DNA of 64,000 nucleotides, taken from positions 62,001 to 126,000 of the forward strand of contig JAFEMH010000336.1 of the NCBI GenBank assembly GCA_022495995.1, read 5' to 3'. This stretch comes from Adenophora triphylla var. japonica (lineage: Eukaryota > Streptophyta > Magnoliopsida > Asterales > Campanulaceae). The translations under genes and the position numbers were made by a program. The notes beneath the pieces were generated by a model, which worked only from the letters and a program-made list of their open reading frames with translations, did not search any database and was not told the DNA's origin. How positions within the stretch are numbered: the first letter of the stretch is position 1; every line of letters starts with the position of its first letter. This document shows positions 1-10,101 of the stretch, piece after piece.

Positions 1-1090
1 CACTTTTTAGAGTGATTTTTTAGAAAAGATGAATTTTATTTTTTTAAGATGTACAAGAAAAGGTATAGACATTTATTCACAATTTAGAAGTTCCGAAGAA
101 TTGTGTTACATTCTTGAATCACAAAAGGTGAAGAATGGGTGATGGTAGTGGAAAAATCTCGTCAAAGTCAAACAAATTTATCTTATTTTTGTACGTGTTA
201 TATTTTTGCAAAAGTCCTAAGTTATTCTTGATCCTTTCAAGTAGGAGACATTGTGGTCGCGAGCCCCATGTTCCTAATACTTAGATCAAGAATACTTTTG
301 GATATTATTTCCTGTTTGGCAAGGAAGCATCGTCGCAGCGAACGCCGTGCCCCGAGTTACTTAGGAGATAATAGGTTTCTTTTTGCTTTTAAGGTTTGGT
401 GACCATTGTCACTCTTTTATTAATAAGATAGAAGTGTTTTTCTTTGACTTGATTTGAAAATGGAAGGATGGAATTTATGAAAGGGTGTGATTCAAGGGAT
501 GCAAACAAAAAGGTGCTTCTAAAAAGGGAATAAACATCTAATAAAGATAAAAAATGTACAAACTTAAAGGAATACATTCAAAAATTTGCATATATAACCA
601 AGCATAAAAGAATTCCTTTCTAATCAAATGCATTTTCCTTGATGAGATTCTATATTGTGCTATACCAACTTATGAGGCTTTCAATTATTTCCTAAAAAGA
701 TCCCTTATACTTTTCCTTTTTATAGATTTCTAAGTGTATAGAAAATATGAGAGGAAAGATAAAGGCATTTATACTAGGGCAAATGGCAAGCATAAAGATA
801 ATGATTTTTGATCATCATAGGGATTTTTTTTTTTTTTTTATATACTATTATACATGCATAAAAGAAAAAAAATGCAACTAAGTTAAAAAAAAAAAGAAAA
901 ATTATACTAGAAAGCAGGTAAATTTTAAAAACTAGAAAGCGAAAAATAAAGCGAAAAATAAAAGGATAGATTTACCCCCCCACACTTGAAATGAACATTG
1001 TCCTCAATGTTTCAAGGAACAAAGAGTAAAAAGATAAGCATGCGGTGGTAAACAAAATTATGATAAATAGTAATATAATCCATCGGTTTA
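1..1090 (-). other. Athila 3' untranslated region
   Basis: AT-rich sequence without a convincing reading frame on either strand. It contains the post-pol marker at about 973-1012 (C-run followed by ACACTTGAAATGAACATTG on the plus strand) and two imperfect copies of a segment around ATCAAGAATA (about 215-235 and 283-300). Nothing else was recognised. Confidence 0.5.
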
Positions 1091-1115
1091 CTATTCCGAT
1101 GATGCTTGTTTAAGT

Positions 1116-3612
1116 TCATAAGCTCGACCCCTTTTTATCAGTAACAATGGATGGTGAGTGGTATTGTAATGGTCTCTTATCTTTAATAACTCGCCATTCC
1201 TTGCCCTTTGGCGTGATTGAGCTCTTATAATTGATGCACATGCGACATCCCGGTGTGCCTTTTTTCTTAGGCCCCCTACCTTTTGATTTATCAATTTTAT
1301 TATGCTGCCTAGGGTGCATATTTTTCATACCATTATGATCTAAGGGTTTTTTAATTATTATTTTTGAGTCCTTGGATTGCGAGTTTTCACTCTTTTTGTT
1401 ATCATTCTTAGGAGTGTCAACTTCATGGCACGATTTCTTGAGATTTAAGTCTTTAAATTCGACTTTCTTATTTCCAATGTTTAAAGAAAGAGTGTCATTC
1501 TTTACATCTATTATTGCACCAGCGGTGGCAAGAAAAGGTCTTCCTAGAATGATTGGAATTTGGTGATCTTCCTCCATATCAAGAACTACAAAGTCAACCG
1601 GGATGATCAATTTCCCAATTTGACAAGGGACGTCTTCCATAATACCCATCGGGTATTTAATGGAGCGATCCGCTAGTTGGAGAGAAATAGTGGTGGGTTT
1701 CATTTCCCCCACACCTAGTTTCTTACCTACCGAAAGCGGAATGAGGCTCACACTTGCCCCAAGATCTAACAAAGCATTATCAACATTGTATTTACCTATT
1801 TTGCAAGGAATAGAGAAAGTGCCGGGATCTTTTAATTTAGGAGGAAGTTCTCTTTGTAAAATGGCACTTACTTCTTCTGTCAAAGCGACAGTCTTATGCT
1901 CCTCAAGTTTCCTCTTATTTGCAAGAATATCCTTTAAGAACTTAGCATAGGACGGCATTTGTTGAAGGGCATCGGTAAAAGGTATGTTGATGTAAATAGA
2001 TTTTAAGACTTCTAAAAATTTTGCAAATTGTTTGTCAAGTTTGGCTCTTACCAACCTTTGGGGGTAAGGTATTGGAGGGTCAAAATTTCTAGAAATCTTA
2101 GGGGATTCTGTCCCATTTTCAACATCTTCATTAGTCTCAACCATCGGTGGGGTTGGACTAACATTCTCCTTACTTGGTTTGATATTTTCCTTAGGAAGGG
2201 GATCTATAATTTCTTTTCCACTCCTAGTTTCTACCGCACTAACATGCTCGTCGGGCCTTTGCGATTGACCGGAAAAACTCCCTTGTGGTCTATGCGAGGT
2301 GCCGGCTTGTTGAGCTTGTTGATTTTCAAGCATTCTATTGTGGGCGGCTAAATTATCAAACCTAGCGTTCAACGACTTTATGGATTCCCTTAACTCATTA
2401 TTGGTCTTTTCTTGCTCATTCTTACTTTCAATCATAAAATCCATAATAAGATCCAATTTAGACTTAGGGGGAGGGAAAGCACTAGGATTGCCATTGAAAT
2501 TCTTTTGTGTGAATCCGGGTGGTTGTGTAGAAGATTGTGGGTTTAAAATATTGTTATTCTTACAGGAAAAATTAGGGTGATTTCTCCATTCCGGATTGTA
2601 TGTGTTTGAATACATACCACCATTTTCCCTATAAGAATTAACAAAATTTACTTGATCACTAGTAGTAGTTTCAAGTAATTCACAACATTCTATACTATGT
2701 GAGTTTGACCCACATAGTTCACAAACAACATTAATGTTGGCCACGGGATTTATATTAAAGCTTTCAAACTTTTTAAGAAGCATATCAACTTTAGAAGACA
2801 AGGTAGTAATGACATCAATATTGTACTTACCTGGAATCCCCTGCGGTTGTTCCTTCTCATTGAACCATTGATAGTGATTCAGGGCTATGCTTTCTATCAA
2901 GTCGTATGCTTGATCCACCGTCTTATTCATTAGTGCACCTCCTGCGGCGGCATCAATTGTCTCCCTTGTTCTATATGTGAGACCATTGTAGAAAGTGTGC
3001 ACAATTAACCACTTTTCAAGCCCGTGGTGAGGGCACATCCTTAGGAGCTCTTTGAATCGCTCCCAAGCGTCATACAGTGATTCGCTTCCTGTTTGGCTAA
3101 AATTTGTAATCTTCGTCCGAATTTGAGCAAGCCTTGCTCGGAGGGAAGAAACGTCCAAGGAATGCCGCTTCAATTTGGTCCCAAGTTGTAAAAGAGTTGG
3201 GTGGGACTGAAATTAACCACCGTTTCGCCTTATCCTTAAGAGAGAAAGGAAAAGGCGCATCCGAATCGCTTCTGGTAACATTCGAATACGTGTGGTATCA
3301 CAATATTCAAGGAATGTTTGGATGTGGAGATGGGGATCTTCGAAAGCGGTGCCGCTATATTGGTTATTCATAACCATAAGTAAAAGTCGCGGCTTTATCT
3401 CAAAGTGTGCCGCTTCGGCATTCTAAGCACAACAATAGGGGATCTAGTTCCCTGGGTACTTGGGTTAACAAAGTCCCGTAGGGTCCTAGCAGTGTTTGCG
3501 GTTCTCCGTCCATGTGTTTTTGTAGAGTTTCTCTAAATCTTCTTAATCTTTCGTGAAAGCTTCTTTCGGGTTCCGGATCAAAGTTGTCAACAAATGTCCG
3601 AGACCGTTTCAT
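1116..3612 (-). pseudogene. Athila-type gag-protease polyprotein (frameshifted)
   Basis: The main frame (3173-1116, 685 codons) starts inside gag. The retroelement gag core (DAWERFKELL, then PHHGLEKWLI) is near the start, a CCHC-like knuckle (CELCGSNSHSIECC) about a quarter of the way in, and a Pro/Gln-rich linker follows. A retropepsin domain has the active site DLGAS near residue 468, followed by LADRSIKYPMGI. DLG instead of DTG/DSG is usual for Athila proteases. The gag N-terminus lies upstream in another frame (3612-3400, with DPEPERSFHERLRR), so at least one frameshift separates them. The C-terminal tail ends without any RT sequence. The product would form particles but could not reverse-transcribe alone. 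Confidence 0.8.
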
Positions 3613-3735
3613 AAACTACAAGAAAAACACTTGAAGGGAAATTAAACGCAATGTATTATAGGATAGGAAAGCAAAATAGTAAAAACAAAAACTAAAAATT
3701 TGTAGTAAAGACAAAAATAAAAAGTAAACCGTTGT

Positions 3736-3750
3736 CCGGCAACGGCGCCA
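3736..3750 (-). other. Primer-binding site of the Athila element
   Basis: On the minus strand this reads TGGCGCCGTTGCCGG, six bases inside the LTR end at 3757. This is the form expected for the tRNA-Asp-type PBS used by many Athila and related plant gypsy elements. It fixes the orientation and the inner LTR boundary. Confidence 0.75.
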
Positions 3751-3756
3751 AAAACT

Positions 3757-5323
3757 TGTTCGGTCGAAACCTAACGGTTTATTTTATATCCGCAAGCGCA
3801 CGGGCTATTGTAATATAGCGGGTGCAAGTACGAGTCGATCCCACAGAGACAGGGTTTACTTAAGGGATATTTTTGTCTTTAGAAAATATAAAAAGGATTA
3901 GGGGGTAGATAAAATTTGTTTTTAGAATAATAGAGAGAGCATAGACAGAAAATACTTTAATTGAATTCTTATAAAACAAAGCATTCTCGGGATTGGAAAT
4001 CATACACATAATCTTATTCATCAAATTGTCATTGTCTTAGAAATAAAAAGGTTTTCATAAAAAGCAAGGATGGTATGTTAGGCCTACGCTATTTCGGGCT
4101 AGGACAATAGCGTTTGTATTCTTCACTAATTATGTTCTAACCGTTTGAGAAATCCGTTTATGTTTGACCCCGCCCGTCACAAACGGGCATTCCGGCTTAT
4201 CTCTAGCTGACCATAATTAGTAAGAATCCATTAAGGACGGAAGTTCAACATACTTTCCATTAAAAGAACATCCCTAGGCCATTGAACTACTCTCGTGATC
4301 AATGAACCTAGTTTCCTTATATGGTTCCGTCAATTGAGATTCTCCGCTAGGTACTTCTCTCAATTGACTCGAATCATACAAATTGGATATCGCCAATAAG
4401 TAAGGCATTTAGAGAATAATATAAAGAAATTGTTTTAGATGAAGAAAGAAGACAAGACTAATCATTTTTTAGATGATGAATAAGCATGTTTTGAAGTTTC
4501 CAACCCCAAGAATATGGGGATTACTCACAAGCCATTTATAATATAAAAGCAATTAAAATAAGAGATTGAGTAAGAGAGACTTATGATGGACAAATGCTGG
4601 AAATAATGCTTCACTTTTATTGATCTTCTTCCAAAGTAACTTCAAGAACAAAGTAATGACTTGATCTTCAAATCTCCTTGAAAATTGTTATCACAAGTAT
4701 TTTGTGTTTTCTATCTATCAAATATCAGTATTTCTCTCTAATGATTCGTGTTTAAGACTGATCTCTAGGGTCCTATTTATAAAAAGGAGGGAACTCTTCA
4801 ATCGGGTGCAACCAAAAGGTGCCTTTACGTCGCCAGCCACGTTTTGCACGGCCGTGTCAAGGAAGTTGCACGGCCGTGTGACCCTTGGCGCCGATTTTGA
4901 ATTTAAGTCTTGACACCTTGCACGGCCGCTCCTAAATAAGCTGCACGGCCGCTCCGCCTGATGCCACGGGCGCTCGTTCTTCAAGACACGGCCACTCCAT
5001 ATTTTAGGGCCAAAAATGGCCCGAAAATGCCAAGTGCACGGCCGCTCCATCTCTCGCACGGCCGCTCTGTCTGAATTTTAACTTTGTGTGCTTGATTTGG
5101 TTGGTGCTCTCCCATGTCTTTTGCCTTGAAGTGTCCAAGTATCCTTTTGATAAAAATGAACCTAAAACCTGTCTAAAAAGGCAAGAAATATACCAAAAGC
5201 GTAAAATCTAGAAAATAAGGAAAAGAAACTAAAAAGTATAAGAAATGAAATGAAAAATGATGTTTTATGCCATAAAAAGTATATAAAAATAAGGATAAAT
5301 GACTATATAATAGTCACTTATCA
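3757..5323 (-). repeat. 5' LTR of the Athila element (1567 bp)
   Basis: On the minus strand the LTR starts TGATAAGTGACTATT at 5323 and ends ...CGAACA at 3757, directly before the primer-binding site. The tip holds a short hairpin (GACTAT...ATAGTC, 5301-5315). The right boundary is confirmed independently, because a copia reading frame (IIFGSTNE...) starts at the very next base. The partner LTR is off the left edge, so the target duplication cannot be checked. Confidence 0.8.
4776..5070 (-). promoter_or_regulatory. Athila LTR promoter: TATA box plus upstream CACGGCCG repeats
   Basis: A minus-strand TATA box (TTTATAAATAG, about 4776-4786) lies downstream of about eight copies of a short GC-rich motif of the form GCACGGCCG(T/C) at about 4846, 4868, 4920, 4942, 4964, 4987, 5036 and 5056. 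Two copies contain the perfect palindrome CACGGCCGTG; the others end GCTCC. In LTR terms this is a U3 array just upstream of the TATA box. Confidence 0.55.
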
Positions 5324-6255
5324 ATATTATTTTTGGTTCTACTAATGAGTTACTTTGTAAGCGTTTCGAAAAGCTAATGAAAAGCAAGTTTGAGATGAGC
5401 ATGATGGGAGAATTAACATTCTTCCTCGGGCTTCAAATCAAGCAATGCGAAGAAGGTATTTTCCTCAGCCAAGCCAAATACACCAAGGAGTTGATAAAGA
5501 AGTTTGGATTAGAAAATGCTAAAGCATATGATACTCCAATGGCCACCGGCAATAAGCTAGATAAGGATCTCAAAGGTAAGAAAGTTGATCAGACTTTATA
5601 TCGAGGTATGATCGGCTCATTACTTTACTTAACTGCTAGTAGGCCCGATATCATGTTTAGTGTCTGTGTATGTGCTCGCTACTGCGCATCCTAGAGAAGC
5701 ACATCTTTTGCAATCAGCGTATAATCCGCTATTTATCCGGAACCACTAACCTTGGACTTTGGTATTCCAAAGATTCGAACTTCGACCTTGTAGGTTATTC
5801 GATGCAGATTATGCGGCTTGTACTATTGACAGAAAAGCACTAGTGGTACTTGTCATTTCCTTGGAAATAGACTAGTTGCTTGGGCCAGCAAGAAGCAAGC
5901 TTCGGTTTCGGTGTCTACCACAGAGGCCGAGTATATTCTTTGCTGGTAGTTGTTGCTTTGTCAAATCCTTTGGATGAAGCAAAGAATGGTGGACTATGGA
6001 ATCCATGAAGGGAATTGCCCTATCATGTGTGACAACACTTCAACAATTTCAGTCTCCAACAACCCTGTCATGCATTCCAAGACCAAGCACATTGATATCA
6101 AGTATCATTTCCTCAAAGACCATGTGGAGAAGAGGAATATCCATTTAGAGTATGTGGGGACAGATAATTAGATTGCTGACATCCTCACCAAGGCTCTTGA
6201 CTCCAAGAGGTTTTCTTTCCTCAGAGGAGAAATGGGTATGCTTGAACTTAAATGA
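5324..6255 (+). pseudogene. Copia pol 3' end: reverse transcriptase tail and RNase H
   Basis: The frame enters directly from the Athila LTR end. It reads through the RT thumb (MGELTFFLGLQIKQ, LFLSQ-type FLSQAKYTKELIKKFG, YRGMIGSLLYLTASRPDI) into RNase H (WASKKQ, STTEAEY, KTKHIDIKYHFLKDH) and ends at MGMLELK with a stop at 6255. It is broken by a frameshift near 5690, stops near 5955 and in-frame TAG at 6169-6171. The upstream RT palm with YVDD is missing from the window because the Athila element split the gene. Similarity is to Sirevirus pol; it cannot be functional here. Confidence 0.85.
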
Positions 6256-6781
6256 TTCCATACTTTTTATTGACTAACTTGTGTGTTGAGTTTAGGTTGT
6301 ATGTCTTATTGAAAATTTTCAACCGCACCACTGTTGAACCGCGTTCATTAAAACCGCATGAGTGATCAACCGCCTCTGCTTCCAACCGCGTTTTACCAAC
6401 CGCATAATGCTTCTGACCGCTCCATCTTCAACCGCCTTCAACATATGGTATTTTCAAAAATTTTAATTCTTTTCTTAGCTTTAAAGAAGCTAAGCGGTTT
6501 TAAAAAATTCTTTCAACCGCACTGCCACGTGGACCCAGGTGTAAGTTCTTTTATTTTTTCATTTCAGTCCACATTTTGACATAAGGGCATTTTTGCAAAT
6601 GTTTTCCCACGTTATTTCAAAATTTAAATGCATTTAATGCAAAGGGAACATTAGCATTTAAAGCTATCATGTCAGCCGTCATTGGCAAATGAGAAGAAGA
6701 TGAAAGAGTGCAACAGAGGAATGATTTCTTTTATGGGAAAATCAAATAGTCTTTTCAACTGTCCTTTGTTTGAGATTTTCC

Positions 6782-6789
6782 TATAAATA
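6782..6789 (+). promoter_or_regulatory. TATA box upstream of the env-like gene
   Basis: TATAAATA about 123 bp before the candidate ATG at 6912, followed by a pyrimidine-rich leader with a CT run (about 6852-6872). It is internal to the element, well after pol and before the LTR, so it would allow the env-like gene its own transcript. This is inferred from sequence only. Confidence 0.4.
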
Positions 6790-6911
6790 AAAACCTACTC
6801 TTACAATTTCACCTTTCCAATCTCTGTCACTCACCGTCCTTTCCTACCAACTTCATCTTCTCTCTCTCTCTAAAAACTTTAAATTTCATAACTTAAAAAC
6901 TTTGATCTTCA

Positions 6912-7450
6912 ATGGCTCCCAAAGCACCATTTACTGATATGGTATGTATTTCTCAACTTCATCTCTTTATTTTCTGCAAATCTTTCGTTGAATCCGCCAT
7001 TGATGAACCATGAAGCTTCGAAAACCCTTGTTTGATTTTTGTTCATATTTGCTTCATCTGTTAATCATTTTGAATGATTTCTGTTGGGTTTTGCTCGAAT
7101 TTGTTGTTAGATTCTTTATATATAATTTATTTTACGATCAACCAACTATTTGAGCACTAATTTTGAACTCTAATAATTTTTCATTCGAAAACCCATTTAT
7201 ATACTTTTGCCTCTTTCTTGGTGATTCTGAGCAAAGTACGAATTTTTAATGTTATATTGTTAATCTACTGCTCAATGTGATCATTTTGACATGTTATTTG
7301 TTGATTTTGGTGAACTTTTGTTGAAACTCTGTTCTTAGTGTTCTAAGTGTTCTTCGTGTTCATCATGTCTTCAACATGTCTGTTCATATGCCTTGAATGT
7401 TTATCACATGTTTTGGTTCATCTGATTTTCACACATGTGTTTGTACTTAG
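6912..7450 (+). other. Candidate first exon and intron of the env-like gene
   Basis: ATG at 6912 opens ten codons (MAPKAPFTDM), followed directly by GTATGT (6942). A matching acceptor, TTTGTACTTAG, ends at 7450. The 509-bp interval is AT-rich. Splicing joins the frames in phase 0 with the frame of the large ORF downstream (KFFINFMHYCEYQPH...VWNRLLEIP). One in-frame TGA at 7529-7531 then interrupts before the Pro/Gln-rich part, so this copy would be truncated. The splice prediction is mine and is unsupported by transcripts. Confidence 0.45.
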
Positions 7451-7819
7451 AAATTTTTCATAAATTTTATGCACTACTGTGAATATCAACCGCATGATGT
7501 TGTTTGGAACCGCCTTCTTGAAATTCCTTGATTTCAACCGCATATACATTTCCAACCGCATACATCTGAACCGCTTGCTACTTCTCAACCGCAACCCCAA
7601 CCGCAACCCCTTCCTCAAACCCAACCGCCTCCCTCTCCAACCATATCTCCTGCTCCAACTCCTCCTTCTTCACCCATTCAAACTCAAACCTCTTCTCCAA
7701 TTCCTACCCAACATTTCACTCCTTCCAAATCCCTTTCTCCCAAAACGCTTTCTCCATCTCCTCCTCCCAAAACTGCAACCGCACAGGGGGAGAATCCCAA
7801 GAAGAGGAGGTTCAAACAA

Positions 7820-9574
7820 ATGGCCAAGAAAACAACTCCTCCAAAGAAACACTATCTTCACACCATTGCCAAATCCAACATCAAAATACCTGGTGAAACC
7901 TCCTCATATTTTGATAAATCCTCCTCCCAAACCAATTCAAATTCATCATCCCCTTCTGAATTTCAAACCCCTCAAAATCAAGCCACCTCAAATCCCAAAG
8001 CCTTCACTGAATGGACATCAAAGCCATCAGCAGGCCCAGCCCATTCAACCTCTAGACTCAGAACTCCAACTCCTTCACCACAAAATTCACCCTCACACCA
8101 ATCATCCCCTCATAACTCAAACCGCACCCAAAAATCCCCTTCTAAATCCCCAATCTCTTCCCCACAAAAATCCAACTCAACTCATTCCAACACAATCACT
8201 TCAACTCCTCCTACTACTTCAATTCCTATCCAAACCACCACTACTTCAACCGCTCCCACTCAATCTACACCTTTATCAACCGCCCCAATCCCAACCACCC
8301 CAATCTCAACCGCCTCTATTCCAACTACCCCACTTTCAATCGCCCCTATCTCAACCGCCCCTATCTCAACCGCCCCTTTAACCTTACCTCCAACTCTACC
8401 CATCTCAACTCTAACCTCATCTCCTTATACTGTACCTGCCTCACGTATTTTTCAAACCCTCCTTTCCCAAATCCCTTCAACCGCTCCTCCTACCTACTCT
8501 GAACCGCCTCCTGCCTTCACTTTTATTCCCTCATCATCAACCGCTCCTCCACCCACTGACTACTCCCAAATCCTTTTCACCCTTAATCTTATCCAGTCCC
8601 AACTCCTCATAAACCAAGGCCACATTATCAAGCTGACCGCTTCTAATGCCTCCCTTGAAGCTTCTAACCGCTCCCTTCAAAAACTTGCTGAATCCCAATC
8701 CCATCTGATTGCCTCTCAAACCCTACAAATGGCTGATCATAAGAACTCCTTAAAAAGTTTTGCTCAGAGACTTGATGCCATTAAGGGGGAGAAGGATATT
8801 GCAAACATTGTTAAAACCTCAGCTGACTCTTGCTTTGAAAATTTCAAGAAGGAGTTATCTGAAGGTATCATTCAAATCCAATCATTTGGAGACTCTGACC
8901 TCAAGGAAATGATTTCTCAACTCTCAACCTCCTCCAAAACCGCCTTTGATTCCCTTCAAGCTGAATTCCTTAAATCTGTCAATTCTCAACCGCCTTCTAC
9001 TCAAGACTTTCAAACCGCCTTGAATGCGGTTGAAGCAAATATCCTTCTGGAAATTGATGATGTCAAAGAGAAGCTGGAAATCAAGACAAACTCCCTTGAT
9101 GATGCTTTGATGGCCAAGTTAAATGAAGTCAAGGATGAATTCAATGACCGCCTTGAAAATATCAAGCTAGGATTCACCACCAAACTTGAAGCCACAGTCA
9201 ATGAGCTGAAATCCTCCATCCAAGTGACTGTGAATCTTGATGAAATGACTGAAGCCATCTCTTCCCAGACCGCAGCAGTTCAGGGGGAGGTTCAAACTTT
9301 GTACAATTCTTTGAACTCCTCCTTTCACACCTTAATTGATGAGCTATCTGATCAAGTGTCTGATAACTCCAAGGCAGTCTCTGATGCCAATCTCAAGATT
9401 GATTCTCAAGCAAATATCTTAGAGAGATTGGTGACCGCTCAAGGAAGGACCGCAGAAGAGGTGAGAAAAATTAGAAAATCCCTGAAGTCTGAAACCTCTG
9501 CATCAAATCTTGCAAGGAACCCTGAGATCAACCAGCAGCAGCAGCAGCAAGGTCAAGAACCGCATCAACCTTAA
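7820..9574 (+). CDS. Sirevirus env-like protein (Ser/Thr/Pro-rich, coiled coil)
   Basis: A 584-codon ORF from ATG 7820. The same frame stays open back to 7532, so the protein may begin upstream through the candidate intron. Residues 1-250 are low-complexity Ser/Thr/Pro/Gln with basic patches (PPKKHYLH near the start); residues about 250-560 are rich in Leu, Glu, Lys and Asn with heptad-like spacing typical of coiled coils; the C-terminus has a glutamine run. I see no signal peptide or convincing membrane span. Sirevirus env-like proteins are recognised by position and general character rather than a conserved domain, so the name reflects location between pol and the 3' LTR. Many codons overlap the nucleotide motif AACCGC. 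Function is unknown. Confidence 0.7.
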   Translation: MAKKTTPPKKHYLHTIAKSNIKIPGETSSYFDKSSSQTNSNSSSPSEFQTPQNQATSNPKAFTEWTSKPSAGPAHSTSRLRTPTPSPQNSPSHQSSPHNSNRTQKSPSKSPISSPQKSNSTHSNTITSTPPTTSIPIQTTTTSTAPTQSTPLSTAPIPTTPISTASIPTTPLSIAPISTAPISTAPLTLPPTLPISTLTSSPYTVPASRIFQTLLSQIPSTAPPTYSEPPPAFTFIPSSSTAPPPTDYSQILFTLNLIQSQLLINQGHIIKLTASNASLEASNRSLQKLAESQSHLIASQTLQMADHKNSLKSFAQRLDAIKGEKDIANIVKTSADSCFENFKKELSEGIIQIQSFGDSDLKEMISQLSTSSKTAFDSLQAEFLKSVNSQPPSTQDFQTALNAVEANILLEIDDVKEKLEIKTNSLDDALMAKLNEVKDEFNDRLENIKLGFTTKLEATVNELKSSIQVTVNLDEMTEAISSQTAAVQGEVQTLYNSLNSSFHTLIDELSDQVSDNSKAVSDANLKIDSQANILERLVTAQGRTAEEVRKIRKSLKSETSASNLARNPEINQQQQQQGQEPHQP

Positions 9575-10101
9575 ACCGCTCTCTGCTTTGTATGTTTTTG
9601 TACTCTCTTCGTTTGTTGGACCGCATTCTCATTGTAATTTTTCTTGTCCAACATTTCTTTTTCTTTTTGTAACCATGTAATTTACTTTCATTCCTGTTTT
9701 GTAACCGCTTGAGGAATTAATGGAAATTGCATCATGGTTCCAAAAACCTTGTTCATATCAAACTGCTTGTTTGTAGAACAATGAAACCTCTTATGGTTTA
9801 AAACCTCATTCAAATATTTTCTAACTTAAAAATCACTATTTTGAATTGTTGTTTAAACATTCAGTTTAAACCGCACTTTGAACTTAAACTCATATTTCTT
9901 AAGTGCACTGAATGCATTTCTCTACTTTCCATATTGTAATTTTTTTCTCTTAGAAAGTATAGAAAGCTATAGCTTAAGCTAAGTGTGTGCATTGACTTGG
10001 GACATGATTTACCATGTTAATTCTTATGGACATGTTTTTTACCAAGTACAATGTTTGCTTTAGTTATAGTAGGTAATGGCATCAATCAAATAGGGGGAGA
10101 T
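9575..10101 (+). other. Sirevirus 3' untranslated region with polypurine tract
   Basis: No reading frame. AACCGC copies continue at about 9574, 9703 and 9869. At 10076-10101 it reads GGCATCAATCAAATA then GGGGGAGAT directly before the LTR start at 10102. The purine run is the plus-strand primer site, and the preceding bases resemble the conserved pre-PPT motif reported for Sireviruses. Confidence 0.7.

Larger units (their letters stand above)
1..5323 (-). mobile_element. Athila-lineage Ty3/gypsy element, partial (5' LTR, gag-protease, 3' region)
   Basis: Reading on the minus strand from 5323, the order is a 5' LTR (5323-3757), a primer-binding site, a gag-protease frame, and then untranslated sequence running off the left edge. 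The gag and protease resemble the plant Athila group. No reverse transcriptase, RNase H or integrase frame lies between the protease end (1116) and position 1. Instead, at about 973-1012, there is the pair of motifs that in this lineage usually follows pol (minus-strand reading GAGGACAATG, then AAGTGTGGGGG). The element therefore seems to have lost most of pol internally. The 3' LTR is outside the window. It interrupts a copia pol gene exactly at 5323/5324. Confidence 0.8.

Noticed and set aside
1091..1294. Separate 67-codon minus ORF ending RGRAYELKQASSE
   Set aside because: It overlaps the gag-protease frame; it might be a remnant of the pol C-terminus after the internal deletion, but it is too short to call.
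7479..8381. 300-codon plus-strand ORF rich in Leu, Pro and His
   Set aside because: It overlaps the env-like ORF in another frame; its composition simply mirrors the C-rich AACCGC-containing DNA, and no domain is seen.
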